From Ursus arctos (Eukaryota > Chordata > Mammalia > Carnivora > Ursidae): a stretch of DNA of 64,000 nt. Both the position numbers and the translations under genes were made by a program. The stretch is from positions 12,038,001-12,102,000 of the forward strand of contig NW_026622886.1 of NCBI RefSeq assembly GCF_023065955.2. The letters are read 5' to 3'. The notes under the pieces are model-generated. The model made no database searches. It saw nothing but the letters and a program-made list of their open reading frames with translations, and was not told the origin of the DNA. Positions 32,902 through 44,854 of this stretch are shown one piece after another; within the stretch, counting starts at the first letter, position 1; every line of letters begins with the position of its first letter.

Positions 32902-34559
32902 CAACTACCTTTTTTCCCTCTCTCAATCCTAGGCTCTGTTATCTACCATGTGAATGGTAGAATGTCAATGAATGTTTGTTGACTGTGTGGTGCCTCTCTT
33001 TCCATTAAATGCTCAGCAATATGAGGCCAATGTCTACTTTCATTGTGCTGACTCCTCACTACCTGGAATGGTGTTGCTGAATTGACCGGAACCAGAGAAA
33101 GTTTCCAGAGTGATGGCATTCTCTCCGAGACGGGAAGGTTATACAGGATTTCCACAGATGAATGATGGGTGGACACTGCCACTGGGAATTACCTGAGAAA
33201 AAGCTGGTGATGGTGGAAACAGGCACCCTGGGCTTCTACTCTGCTCTCTATATGCTTCTCTCTGGATTTGGATTAGAAGGTGTTCCTAATTAGCATACAT
33301 CTTTTTAATAGTCATATTTTCTTTGTAGTTAAGTTGCAAAGCAAAATGGCTGCCAGGGGTTAGGATAATTACTGTCTGGCCTTTCTTGGAATTTTCCCCA
33401 GATACCCTAGAAGGTTATTTTTCCACTTTTTACACCTGGCGTGCTGTTTGATAGTGTGACACCTGGTGACTGGAATTTTCTAGCTCCCCACCTGCTCACA
33501 AAATATGTTATTTCTTTAATCTAAAAATACTCTACTTTTTTTTAAAGATGTAGAACAGAAAAGAACGAAATTAAAAAGTTTAAACAGTCAAATTCAGCAA
33601 GAAACATTCCAGACCAACCTGGGTTCCATCTGACTAATGTTTTTATACCCCAAATCTACAGAGAAATGGAAGAGAGAGCCCCCACTTTTGCACATGCTTA
33701 TCTTGACCAAGCTGACATTCCCTTGCTTTACTTTTTATTATTTTTAAAATTTCTTTAGATACAAATACAGCTACTTTAACAATAGAGAAAAAGAACTTTG
33801 CAAAAGGGGCTGCTCAGACTAGCTAATCTAATAGAAATTTCCCATCCCTGACTTCTCCGGTAACGCAGTATGGGCACATTCTCTTCAATAATAGCCATCA
33901 GCTGGACTGGCCAGGGCGAGGCCATCTGCCTTATAACATACAGGATGCAGACAGAAACACAACCAGTCCTGGAGATTTTGTTTTATAAGATTTCTTCCTT
34001 CTATTTCGGATACCAAGTTTTCAGAGTTTTGGTATCATTTCCAAATAAAAATATACTTTTGTATTGAATTATGATGATTTGATCTTAAAGAGACCTCTTC
34101 AATAATACACTTGTCTGGTGCCTTTAGAAGGTTTGTGTGGGAGGTGATCAAAGGAAGACACAGTCCCTGCCCTCCGAGAGGGCCAACTCCACCACAGATG
34201 ATGTTGGCTGACTTGTCTGGACAAGGATCGTGTTCTCTGCTTATCAGGCTGGTAGGTTATACCCTGAGAGGAGTCTTTCCACCAAATGCCAGCTACAGGA
34301 TACCTGTTTAAGATGATCAAAGGTAGCTTTGGTCAACAGATCTTGCAAGACAAGGTGTTCAGGCATGGAGGTAGTTAGAGCCGTGGCAGTGGCATGACCC
34401 ACCACCAAACAAACCAGTCTGAGAAGTTTCAAAGGGTGGTGGTGGGCAGTGTGTGTGGACCGTATTTTCTCCGACAGATGCTATGGCTTTTGTCGTCTCA
34501 CTTCCCCTTTTGCCATGCCTCCTACCCAAAGTGTGTCTCAGTTTCTACGTATCCTTGGA
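32576..34559. other. No recognisable gene; contains (CA)n at 32859-32899
   Basis: AT-rich unique DNA with a (CA)n microsatellite of about 20 units at 32859-32899. Short open frames only. 34099-34432 has overlapping frames on both strands without splice support. Confidence 0.45.
32859..32899. repeat. (CA)n microsatellite
   Basis: Uninterrupted CA repeat of about 20 units. Confidence 0.96.
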
Positions 34560-34735
34560 ATGACTCCAGCTACCATCATTATGTTCAATGCCTTGACTTT
34601 GTCATCTGTAAAATGACATCAGTAAAACCAGTCCCCTGTCTGATGCCATGGGGCATTTTTGAGCATCAGAAAGATACTGGGTATAAAACCCTAGTCTCTT
34701 TGTTAGTTTTAAATTACTATTAAAACAATAGTTAT
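34560..34735 (+). repeat. MIR SINE fragment
   Basis: 'caatgccttgactttgtcatctgtaaaatgacatcagtaaaaccagtcccc...tactattaaaacaatagttatcat' fits the MIR 3' half. Confidence 0.6.
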
Positions 34736-36579
34736 CATTTTATGATATAATTCTAATCTATTAAAATAGAACAAGATGAAATAGTATCAAAATATGGGAA
34801 GCACTTGTCTGCCACTTTGGTAAAAGATAAACAGGTCAGGGACATAATCAGTCTCGTTTGTTGTTGCATCCCTGACACCTGGCATAGCACTGACACATGA
34901 AAGTCACTGGATAAGTATTTGCTAAAGGAAAGCAAGTATTGCAAAGAATGAGAGGCGATGTTGCTTGGGCCCATTTACCTGGGTAGCCAGGTCAATAAAG
35001 GAGAGGAGGAGAAACCATCAGGAAATGTCAGGCTTCAGGAATTTGTAGGCTAAACTAGTTTGAATTACATAGAGTGGCACTGAAACCCATTATTTGGCGA
35101 GCTAATAAGTATGTGTAGAGGGCCTACTGCGTGCCAGGGCTGTGCTGGGGACTGCGGGTGCCAGGGTCTGTAGGGCTCTCTCTTTGGCTCATTGGGAGTT
35201 GTGCTGATTGGACAGTGGTGGCTCGTTTCCTTTCTGAATCCTCTGGGACACAGCAGTCACTGGGGCAGTCCACTGTGAATTAGACCCCTTCCTCTTCTAA
35301 CCATCTCAGCAGTATCCGTGACGATGATTCCTATCAGTTTAGATTGGGTGAAGCGACAGAACTCATTCCACTGCTACAGCGCTGCCCTCCCTCTAAGACC
35401 TAAAACCAGGCGAAGCTTTAAGTGCAAGTTTACTCCAAGAATGCGTTTTAGAAGTATCGTCACTCTCTCAGGTTTGAAGCTAGCAATACAGAGCATTAAA
35501 TAAATATAGTCCAAGACAGGGTACATGCTGATTCCATGAACTCCACCAGAACTCAGTTTTTTGGGGGGGTGGGGGTAGAGGGCAAACAGTGTTTCATAAG
35601 CCACAGTGAGAAACATAGAAAACAGGTAACCCACCCTCAAGCCTGGTGGTAGAGGATGAAAAACAGCCCTGCTCTAATAAGGATTGGCTTCAGGGGACAG
35701 TCAGGTTTCAGTTAAAGAGCAAAAGTAAGGGGATGTTCAAAGAAGAGGTTGCCAGTCTGGGGCATTTGGCTGCTGACCAGTCTTTCCCAGGCTGCAGGGG
35801 AAGGGTCTGGAGTCATGAAGGAGATTGAATCAGATTAGGGGATGTACAGAGATGTAAAGGGGTGAGAGATGACATGGGAGGTCCTGGGGTCATCAGTAAA
35901 TATGCAAGGGCACGGCCGTGTTAGCCTTATGGTCTCAGATGCAGGCCGGCGGGGGAGGCCGGGAGCCTGTGGAGCAGGACGAGCGCAGAGCCTGGCGGGG
36001 TCGCGTGGCCAGGCTGCCATGGGTCTGCATCTTCTTGGAGCACGTATAGCACTGTGGGCAGTCCACTCTGAATTAGACCCCTTCCTCTTCTAACCCTGCC
36101 CCTCGGTTCGGTCCAGATAGAAAAGAGGACATCATGGCAGGCCAGCAGCAAAGAGACCATTAAAAAGTTTAAAATAGAGAGCTATTATGGCTGTACTTAA
36201 TTTTTTTTCTTGTGGGTGCCACCTGCTCGGTGTACCTTGAATAGAAGGTATGCTTAAGATAACATTCCTTTTCGCTCCCCTTTTATACATGCATATGTGT
36301 TTGTTTTATAAAATTGGATATGCAGAAAAAAATAAAAGAAGAAAATTAAAGCCGTGGGTAATTCTATTACCAAAAAATAGACCAAACTCATCAGGGTGGT
36401 TATAATCACAGTTACAAGTTTGGTCTACTTTTTTCAGACTAGAATGTACTATCTCGCACACCCAATTTCATTTCACTGAACTGAAATTAGACTGCAGGCA
36501 TTTTAACCTTTTAAAAACTTGACATTATCCCAAGTAAATTTGGTGCATGACTACACACCCTTTGAAACTTCATAATATT
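34736..36579. other. No gene; contains a 40-bp direct repeat pair
   Basis: 35263-35302 and 36056-36095 share gggcagtccact(g/c)tgaattagaccccttcctcttctaacc. 34865-34920 is a MIR/L2 scrap ('ccctgacacctggcatagcactgacacatg') and 35115-35165 is a short MIR-like piece. No exon is seen. Confidence 0.45.
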
Positions 36580-36790
36580 CTATTGGACGGGTGTCGCCTA
36601 ATTTACGGTTGGACATTTTGATAAAAGGCCAGCAATCATCGACTTGTACATGATTCTTTGTGTGTCTCTCTTGATTATTTCACTGGGATACATCCCTAAG
36701 AGTGGAATTACTGAATCAAAGCGTGCAAATATTTTAAAGTTTCTTCACTATGATTATAAACATTCTTACTACAGATTTATTTGTCTTCTA
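36580..36790 (-). repeat. Ancient L1 3' fragment (reverse)
   Basis: 'cataatattctattggacgggtgtcgcctaatttacggttggacattt...atttcactgggatacatccctaagagtggaattactgaatcaaa' is the complement of the old L1 ORF2 end. Confidence 0.7.
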
Positions 36791-36909
36791 TTAAAGCAGA
36801 ATCACTGTAACAAGAAATAACCCGTACCCATTTCAAGCTATAATACATGGCATACTTTGATGAACTTCTCATGTATAAACAGACTAGAAAATTTTAAAAA
36901 GTCACTCAT

Positions 36910-37205
36910 GACAAGGGAAAGCCTGGCATCAAAGTCAAGAGATCTGGATGTTAGTTCCCATTGTGGCACTAGCCAGATTTTCCCTGAGGCTCGATACTCT
37001 TTTTACAAACTTATGCAAACTCCTGCAAAATGCCCTCATCTTCTCTAAAGTAAGTATGTTGAACCGGTCACCCCCGAGGGACCTTCCATCTGTCAAGTTC
37101 TATGATCTTGTTTTTTGTAATTCTGTGAAAAAAATTGCTTCACAGGAAATGGGATACTAACATGTTCCCAGCACACGGTAGGGAAGCAATAAACAGTTGT
37201 TGAAT
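36910..37205 (+). repeat. Degenerate MIR
   Basis: 'ggcatcaaagtcaagagatctggatgttagttcccattgtggcactagccag...' resembles the MIR 5' half. 'gttcccagcacacggtagggaagcaataaacagttgttgaatgag' at the end is a MIR/L2-type tail. Confidence 0.55.
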
Positions 37206-37355
37206 GAGGGGAAAACTGAAAATTACAGAATTTAGTATAGTTAAATCTTTTAAAAAAGTAATTAAACAAATTTATTTATCCTCTGAGTAATAATCTCTGT
37301 GAAGTTTTAGGAAAGACAGAAATATAAACAGAAAAACTTTGCAGAACTCTTGCAT

Positions 37356-37546
37356 AAAGAATCCTATGTGGGGACGCCTGGGTGGCTCAGTTGGTTAAGC
37401 ATCTGACTTTGGCTCAGGTCATGATCCCAGGGTCCTGGGCTCGAGTCCTGCATCAGGCTTCTCCCTCTGCCTGCCACTCCCCCTGCTTGTGTGCTCTCTC
37501 TGATAAATAAATTGAGAAAATCTTAAAAAGAAAAGAATCTTATATG
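37356..37546 (+). mobile_element. Can-SINE, with target-site duplications
   Basis: Forward SINEC (gacgcctgggtggctcagttggttaag ... gataaataaattgagaaaatcttaaaaag). It has an internal deletion after 'tcctgcatcaggcttctcc'. The flanking duplications are aaagaatcctatgtg (37356-37370) and aaagaatcttatatg (37532-37546). Confidence 0.93.
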
Positions 37547-38744
37547 AATTTTGATGGGGAAATAATTTACAAATAAATAGGAATTTCAACAATTACTCTT
37601 AGGGTAATATACTGTCATAAACAGAGACAGAGTTTGTGGACCCTGGGGAGATACATCAAATAAAATGGTAATAAAACGCTAAAGATGTAAATGATGCAAC
37701 TGAGAAATTTTGTAGCAAGTGTTACGTTTATCCGAAGTGTGATGCTCTTAAATTTCTTGAAGGAAAATATCAGAAGAAATAATATTCTATTTTTAGGAAA
37801 ACTATCGTCTACTTCATTAGGTGAGAATTCAGCAGACCACGAGGATGGACATGAAAACTAGCTGAGTTTGGCACTTCTGCGGAGACTCACGATATGCCTG
37901 CAAAGCCACCACTCTACGAAGGTGGAAAAACTCACCTCAACTTCCTGGAAATCGTTTCTGAAAAAGCCATGAGAAAACAGATATGCATTGCATGGCATCC
38001 TAATTGTGAGTTTCAGAGTCTGGCAAGATTCCGAAGATCTCTCTGCCCACATTTAGTGAGCACCACATGATATCCAGTAAATTAATCTCCTGGCTATTTT
38101 TGTTTGGGGTCTTGTGGTTTATTGTTATTATTATTTATTATTATTATTAATTTTTAATTTGCTGGGTCATCTTGTACTGTCTGCCACTGGTTAGCATATC
38201 CTAATTTTCCCAAGGAACAGCTGAGTAGAAAATCATTTACTTAAGGCAACCTTAATGCCCATGACTTAGAAGGTTCACTCAGAAGCCAGAAGAGCAGACC
38301 TAGTGCACAAAGCTGGGTGTATCTGGTTGCCTGGGCAAGTCCACTTGCCTTGCATATGTGAAGATATTAAATTCCTACCCAGTTAATTAAAAGAGCTTCT
38401 TCATGTGTCCGTGCAAGACCTGCTCCATAAATGGGGCATTAGGGGCTTACTCATGTTTCAGGACACAGCACACTCTCCAAGTTTCTCACACTTTTAAAAT
38501 TTGGTTTTGTTTTGTTTTGTTTTGTTTTTCGGAAGTGCCTGCTGGTCACTGGTGCCTTTCTTGGCAGCAGACTACAAAGTTTTATTAAAAAATAAAGTTG
38601 ATCTAGTTCTATAATGATGTTTTTGGGAGAGATAACTGGTTGGTTTTAATTTGTTCAGATTATATGAGTTTTCCTTTCCTCTGATGTTAAGGTGAAAATG
38701 TACCAGTTCCATTTCAAACAGGGCAATGGCAGACTGCAGAGACA
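37547..38744. other. No gene; simple repeats
   Basis: A (TTA)n tract lies at 38119-38150 and a (TTTTG)n tract at 38502-38529. Otherwise AT-rich unique DNA. Confidence 0.45.
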
Positions 38745-39030
38745 GCAATGGACACTGCGGAGTAGTAAGTAAGAGACTGGGCGCTGTTGTTCAACAGACA
38801 CAGATACAAGTCCTCGCTCCATTACTTACTATGCAATTGACCTTGACCTTTGGAAAGTTACCTAATTCCTCCCAACCTCAATGTGCCAACCATAACCTGA
38901 GGATGATAATTGCACTTCCCTCACAAGGTAGTTCTCAGGATTAACTCCCATATATAATTCATATAAAGTGTTCGGTACAGTGTTTGGGTCATGATAAAGG
39001 CTCCAACAGCTACTAACTCTTATTATTGCT
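38745..39030 (+). repeat. MIR SINE, near full length
   Basis: 'ggacactgcggagtagtaagtaagagactgg...acagatacaagtcctcgctccattacttac...ttggaaagttacctaattcctcc...acaaggtagttctcaggatta...gtgttcggtacagtgtttgg...agctactaactcttattattg' follows MIR from end to end. Confidence 0.9.
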
Positions 39031-39584
39031 TTTGGCCATGAGACAGAAGAATACCTGAGAAGTTTTTAAGCACTTTTGTGAATACTGTCACATTTTATCC
39101 TCAAATGAGAAAAGGATGGAGTCGCTCACAATGAACCTTTGACAAAAGACTACATTGCAATTAAACTACCCGAGCTTCCATGCCAAAGTCTTCTACTCTA
39201 CCTTCGTGGATGGTCTAAAAAAACAAAAAAACAAACAAACAAAAAAACCTGTATGAAAATTGAACATCCCAAAATATGAAGTTATTTTACATATAACAAG
39301 GTAAGATGACAAATTGTGGGAGAATAGATCTTGTCATAGTCCAATTTCAGTTCAGGGTCTTATATTAATAGTGAAATCTGAGACCTGACAAAATACTGGG
39401 TTACAGACTGTAAAACAGAATCAACTAAAACAATTATGACTCAGGGTTCCAATTTTCATTTATATGTTTCTGTTTCTGGATCCTTTAACCTATTCAGTTG
39501 GCCTATAAATTTATCTTAATCATTACAACTTTCTAATATAATAAATCTTGATGTTTGGTAGGGAGAGGACACCATCTTGTCTTT
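39031..39584. other. No gene; A-rich tract
   Basis: A (CAAAA)n-like A-rich tract lies at 39217-39247. Nothing gene-like. Confidence 0.4.
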
Positions 39585-40560
39585 TTTTTTTTTAATTTAA
39601 ATTCCAGTACACTTAACGTTCAGTAGAATATTACTTTCAGGTGTACAGTATAGTGATTCGAAACTTCCATACAACCGTCTTGTCTTTTGAAATCGTCTGG
39701 CCGTTTGACCTCTCATGCAAACTTTAGGATCAATTTGAAGCGTTTGAATTAAAATCATGTCAAATTGATAGATTAATTTGAGGAAACTTGATATGTTTAT
39801 AATGTTGAATCTTCCTGTCCATGAATATAGTATCTTTCCTTTTATTTTAACCATTTTTTGTGTCTTTAAATGAAATTTTATAATTTTTTTCCATTAAAAT
39901 TTTGCACGTCTTGACTTATGTTTGTTCCTAGGTATCATATAGGTTTCGATGCTATTATCAAAGTTACCTATCTGCCCTTTCAGAATGAGGCAGGATTCAG
40001 GAAAGCTTTTCTATGGCCACGAAGCTCCCTGATTGTTTTTACTGATATATGGAAATGTAAATTTTTTGTACATTGATTTTATATCCAGAACTTCATTATT
40101 TTTTTTAAGATTTTATTTATTTATTTGACAGAGATAGAGACAGCCAGCGAGAGAGGGAACACAAGCAGGGGGAGTGGGAGAGGAAGAAGCAGGCTCTTAG
40201 AAGAGGAGCCTGATGTGGGGCTCAATCTCATAACGCCGGGATCACGCCCTGAGCCGAAGGCAGACGCTTAACCTCTGTGCCACGCAGGCGCCCCCCAGAA
40301 CTTTAAAAACCCTTATTAGTTCTAATAGTTTGTATCATCTCTTGAACCATCGTGTCTGAGTCATAACAGTTTTCAATACTTTTTTATTTAGTGTAAACTT
40401 TTTGCCTTTATACTTTTGTACTGGTTTGAGCCCTGGTATAATGCTGAATAGAAGTAGGGATGGGGCATCTCTGTTCTTGATTTGGAAATCTTGTTCATGT
40501 CTTCCAATTGAATGCTTTATCATGAAATGTACATTTGCTCCACGGTTTTGGTATGTGACG
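39585..40560 (-). mobile_element. L1 (reverse): 3' UTR and ORF2 fragment, interrupted
   Basis: 'ttaatttaaattccagtacacttaacgttcagtagaatattac' is the complement of an L1 3' end. From about 39760, 'gatatgtttataatgttgaatcttcctgtccatgaatatagtatc' and 'gtctttaaatgaaattttataa' are the complement of L1 ORF2. It is broken by a 54-bp non-L1 segment (39977-40030) and a SINE (40095-40296). L1 resumes at 40297 to about 40560 with 'gtttgagccctggtataatgctgaatagaag'. No reading frame survives. Confidence 0.85.
40095..40296 (-). mobile_element. Can-SINE of the arctoid (bear/pinniped-like) type, nested in L1
   Basis: Reverse SINE with tttaagattttatttatttatttgaca, gacagccagcgagagaggga, gtgggagaggaagaagcagg and aacgccgggatcacgccct, and the head complement acgcaggcgcccc. 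About 95% identical by eye to the copy at 44066-44259. 'ccagaactt' occurs on both sides (40086 and 40296), a likely degraded target duplication. Confidence 0.94.
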
Positions 40561-41119
40561 TATTTCTTGCCATTCTGATCACATTTGATCTACATTATGA
40601 TATCTACTTTATCAGAGCCTCTGCCTATTATATAATATACTCTCTCCCCCAAGCTCTTAATTAGTCTTAGGTCTCCATTCATCTAAGTTGTTTGAAACTT
40701 CCTCTGTAGTAAATTCCGCAGGAAGGGCCATTTAGAATAGTATTCCATTAGTTCTTGCACATTGATAACAGTTCTTCTGTGTCTGGTATTCTTTAAAGTC
40801 AGTTTTAATGGATATGAAAACCGTTGCTCACACTTTTGTCCCTTAAATATCTTAGAGATGCTATTGATTTTCTTTGGAATAAAATATTGCTGTTTAAAGT
40901 CTGGTATAAATCTAATAGGTTTCCTTTTTAAGTCATATGATCTTTTTTACTAGATGCACAAAGGATTTTTTCCCTTCCTCTTTAAAGTTTATTGATTTTG
41001 CTAGGATTTTTCTTTGATATTGGTCATTTTAAGTCAACAATGTCAGGTAGTCAGTATGATGTTTCAATATGTGGTTTCAAAATTTTTTTTCTAATTTCAG
41101 AGGATTTTTTTTTAATTAA
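40561..41119. other. No gene; probable continuation of degraded L1
   Basis: AT-rich sequence such as 'ttagtcttaggtctccattcatctaagttg' and 'gttattgattttgctagg' looks like reverse-oriented old L1, but too decayed to delimit. Confidence 0.35.
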
Positions 41120-41695
41120 AAATATTTGAGCAGCAATGTCTACTATAGATGAACTGTGAAAGGAGCTGTGATGCCCTTCAACAGATGAATGGATAAAGAA
41201 GATGTGGCTCATATATACAATGGAATATTACTCAGCCATCAGAAAGGATGAAACCCACCATTTGCATTGACATGGATGGAACTGGAGGGGATTATTCTAA
41301 GTGAAATAAGTCAAGCAGAGAAAGGCAATTGTCATATGATTTCACTCATATGTGGAACATAAGGAATAGTGGGACCACAGGGGAAGGGAAGGAGAACTGA
41401 ATGGGAAGAAATCAGAGAGGGAGACAATTCGTGAGAGATTCTGGACTCCAGAAACCAAACTGAGGGTTACAGAAGAGAAGGGAGTGGGGGTATGGGGTAA
41501 CCAGGTGATGGGTATTAAGAAGGGCACATGTTGTGATGAGCGCTGGGTGTTATATGCAACTAATGAATCATTGAACACTCATCAAAAACTAATGATGTAC
41601 TATATCCTGGTTAATTGAACATAATAGAAAAAATAATAGAAAGTGGAAAAAAGAAAAAAAAATAAATACAAAATTAAAAAATAAGAATGTTTATA
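41120..41695 (+). mobile_element. Carnivore L1 3' end (ORF2 C-terminus plus 3' UTR)
   Basis: 'gatgcccttcaacagatgaatggataaagaagatgtggctcatatatacaatggaatattactcagccatc' is the end of ORF2. 'gtgatgggtattaagaagggcacatgttgtgatgagcgctgggtgttata...aaaactaatgatgtactatatcctgg' is the 3' UTR, then an A-rich tail. 5'-truncated. Confidence 0.94.
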
Positions 41696-42939
41696 CTTGT
41701 TCTATTCTTTTTCTCTCGTTTTATTCCTCAGGGACTCCTAGTATCTGTATGTTAGATCTTCTTTGTCCATCTTTGTATTTGTCACTTTCTCTTGAGCCCT
41801 TTTTAATATCCTTATTTCCTCTGATTTAAAAAAAATCCTTTTTCATTTTCTATTTCCTTTAATTCATTTGCTGTGATTTTTTTTCCCAGATAGTATTCTT
41901 CTATTTTACTCTTACTTTCTTAAAGCATATTTTCTTTTATTTTTAATTCTTTCCTGAGTTCTGTCATTTTAGGTCTCAGCTTGAAAATTTTTGATTCGTA
42001 TTATTTTTTCATATCCTGTATAATTTTCTTACTGTCTTTTAACTAATTTTGAAATGGTAAGTTCCATGTTGATCTGTTTGTGAACATACTTTTCTGGCTT
42101 TCATCATCTCTAGAAATGTTATGCTCCTCATTGCTTCATTTCTTATTACTTTATGTGGTATTTGACCTTGATACTTCTCCGTTGCTCATATTTACATGAA
42201 ATTAGTTATCCTGAACTTTCAGACTGAGGCAGGATTCAGGAAAGATTTTCTAATGTCACAAAGCTCCCTCTTCTGTTATTTTTATGTAATGTTAAAAAAA
42301 TATGGCTGCTTGGTCCCTAAGACTTTCTGACTGTCTTCCCTACTCTACTTGGGTCTGAATCTTCTCTCTTTTAATCTTAATTTTCCTTAAATTAATCAAC
42401 TTAATTCTACTTCTAGTAGTTTCTCCACAGCATGGTTTCTTTATTGAAAGGAAGCCCAATTTAGGATTGAGAGTCCATAAGAGTTAAACTGCTCCAACCC
42501 TTTCAGTCACTTGGTTTTAGAGAGAGGAAAATCTATTCTCGGTTTCATCTGGTGTTCTCAAATTGTCCCACTATGCTTCCTAATAAATAACTATCTGTTC
42601 TTTTGGGGTTCTGGTCAACATTAGACACAACCCTATTTGCTTCCCTGTGCTTTGTCCTGCACAGATGCTAATACCATGTGTGTCTTGTGGCTGTTGGTGG
42701 TGCGTCTTCACTTGCTTATATTATGGGATACATTATTGCCTAATTCTGTTGTAATTTTGTACATGGATCTTTGGTTTTGTCATTTAATTGTGGTGACTGC
42801 TTTAATGTAGAGGGGATTCAAACAAGACCAAAAACTACACTGTCACTCTCACTACCATTTCCCCAGAACCTCTAGATTAGACTTTAAAAGCAAAAATTAC
42901 AAATATAGTAACACATTCAATTATTTTTTTAATAAGAGG
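41696..42939. other. No gene; AT-rich sequence, partly L1-like
   Basis: T-rich sequence such as 'gttagatcttctttgtccatctttgtatttgtcactttctcttgagcc' may be reverse-oriented L1. It holds the second copy (42216-42269) of the 54-bp segment found inside the L1 at 39977-40030. Confidence 0.4.
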
Positions 42940-43850
42940 TGTACCTAAGACCCAGTTATGTGGAAAATTTTAATGTAAAGGGATAAATATATACCATGCA
43001 TTTATTAATCAAAATATGACTGGAATAATAATATTGACTTAAATTAAATAGACTTTAAGACAAAAAGCATTATTAGTAAAAAAAAAAAAAACTACATAGA
43101 AAACAATTCACCAGGAATATATATATCATGACTCTGTATTTCCCTAAGAAAATAACCCTTAAAACTGTATAGAGCAAAAGCTGAATGAATTGCAAAGAGA
43201 AATTGACAAATCTGTAATTTACGTGGACAATTTTAACATATCAATACCATGCATAGTACGATGATCAAAGTTGATATAATGAACATATATAGAGAGAATC
43301 CTGCATTAAACAATTATAGGGTGTTTTTTAAAGATATATGGAAATTTATAAACTATGAGTCTGTGGAAGGTCACAAATGGAAACTTAATAAATATCAGAA
43401 TTAATATTACACAGGCCACATTCTTCAGCCACAAAACAAAACAATTGGACAGAAGGATTATCCCTCTTTCCAAATCCACATGCTTGGAAATTTTAAAAAC
43501 ACCCATAATATGCCATGAAGCAAAGAAGGAATATAATGAAAATTTAAAATATTTAGAACTTGAGAAGGAAAACACTTACTGCAAAACTAAGGGGATACGA
43601 CTAAAGCTGTAGTCTTAAATGTATATACCCAAAAGAAAGATAAAAAATTAATGAGCTAAGTGTTCCACTTAAGAAGTTAAAAAAAAAAAAAACACAGAAT
43701 GAACTCAAGGAGGAAAAAGAGAACATTTTGAAAAAAAAATAACCTAATAAAACAGAAAAAAAGAGGAGATTTTTAAAAAGATAAAAGATGGTTCTTTGAG
43801 CATTATCGAGAAGCCAAAATTCTAGCAAGACTCATTCTTTTAGAGTTCAC
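42940..43850 (+). mobile_element. Ancient L1M ORF2 remnant (forward)
   Basis: 'agactttaagacaaaaagcattattag', 'gagcaaaagctgaatgaattgcaaagagaaattgacaaatctgtaatttacgtggac', 'aggccacattcttcagccacaaaacaaaac' and 'aaagatggttctttgag' follow the order of L1M ORF2. Frameshifts and stops are frequent. The surviving frame at 43355-43612 is a piece of it, not a host gene. Confidence 0.85.
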
Positions 43851-44050
43851 GTAACCTTGTATCTTTTAAAGATTTTTTTGTTGTTGTCAAACCTAGTTCG
43901 TTCGCAACAATGTAGAAAAATTCCTGGCTCTTCTTTGAGACCCTTTGATACTTTACTTCCCTCAAGGCTGCATTTCTTGCATGTAAGAAAATACAAGGAA
44001 ATCCGTACACAAATTTACCTCCTCTGCGGAAAAACAAATATCACATGCAT

Positions 44051-44276
44051 AACACACGGCAATTTTTTTTTAAGATTTTATTTATTTATTTGACAGAGAG
44101 AGAGACAGCCAGCGAGAGAGGGAACACAAGCAGGGGGAGTGGGAGAGGAAGAAGCAGGCTCCTAGCAGAGGAGCCTGATGTGGGGCTCGATCCCATAACG
44201 CCGGGATCACGCCCTGAGCCGAAGGCAGACGCTTAACCGTTGTGCCACCCAGGCGCCCCAACACATGGCAATTTTT
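44051..44276 (-). mobile_element. Can-SINE of the arctoid type, with target-site duplications
   Basis: Reverse SINE at about 44068-44259 with gacagccagcgagagaggga and aacgccgggatcacgccct. The head complement is gtgccacccaggcgcccc. The flanking duplications are aacacacggcaattttt (44051-44067) and aacacatggcaattttt (44260-44276), with one mismatch. Confidence 0.96.
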
Positions 44277-44854
44277 AAAAGGAGAGTGTTACCTAACATG
44301 ACAAAGGAAAATTCAGTTGCTGGTAAACGATTAATTACTTACCAATGGATACTTGGTTCTGCAAATGCGTTCATAAGTTAATTCCTTTAACTAGCAAGTT
44401 CCCCTACTGCATTTAAGCTGGGTTTTTTTCCTTTTAATAAATTTTGAGTAATACAACTTACCTACAAAATGAATAACTCCTATATAAACTGTACAACCAC
44501 CAGGAATTAAAATACCGAAAGCCTAGCCCTCCGGCTCTTCTCTTTAAAGCCACGACATAGACACTTGCATGATCCTGAGCACAAGTGCCCCCTTCAGTAT
44601 CGAGCTCTATGCATCTCACTCTCTTCACCCTAGTCCTGATTCTGGGTACATCTTCTTTTTTTCTAAAGCCGCTCTTAAACTGTGGGAGAGCCAGCCAGGG
44701 AGCAGAGAGAGTGATCACATTGAGCACAATCTCAGAAGGGGTACCTTTCAATCATTTCTCACATATAAGTCTGATGACTGTTAGGTCTGTGGTGTGGGGA
44801 CACAGAGGGGGAAGGGTGAAAGCAGAGTCAGCCTGCAGCAGGTGAAGAGAAGGG
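44277..44854. other. No recognisable gene
   Basis: Overlapping frames on both strands at 44458-44845 have no splice support and run into the neighbouring L1. Confidence 0.4.
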
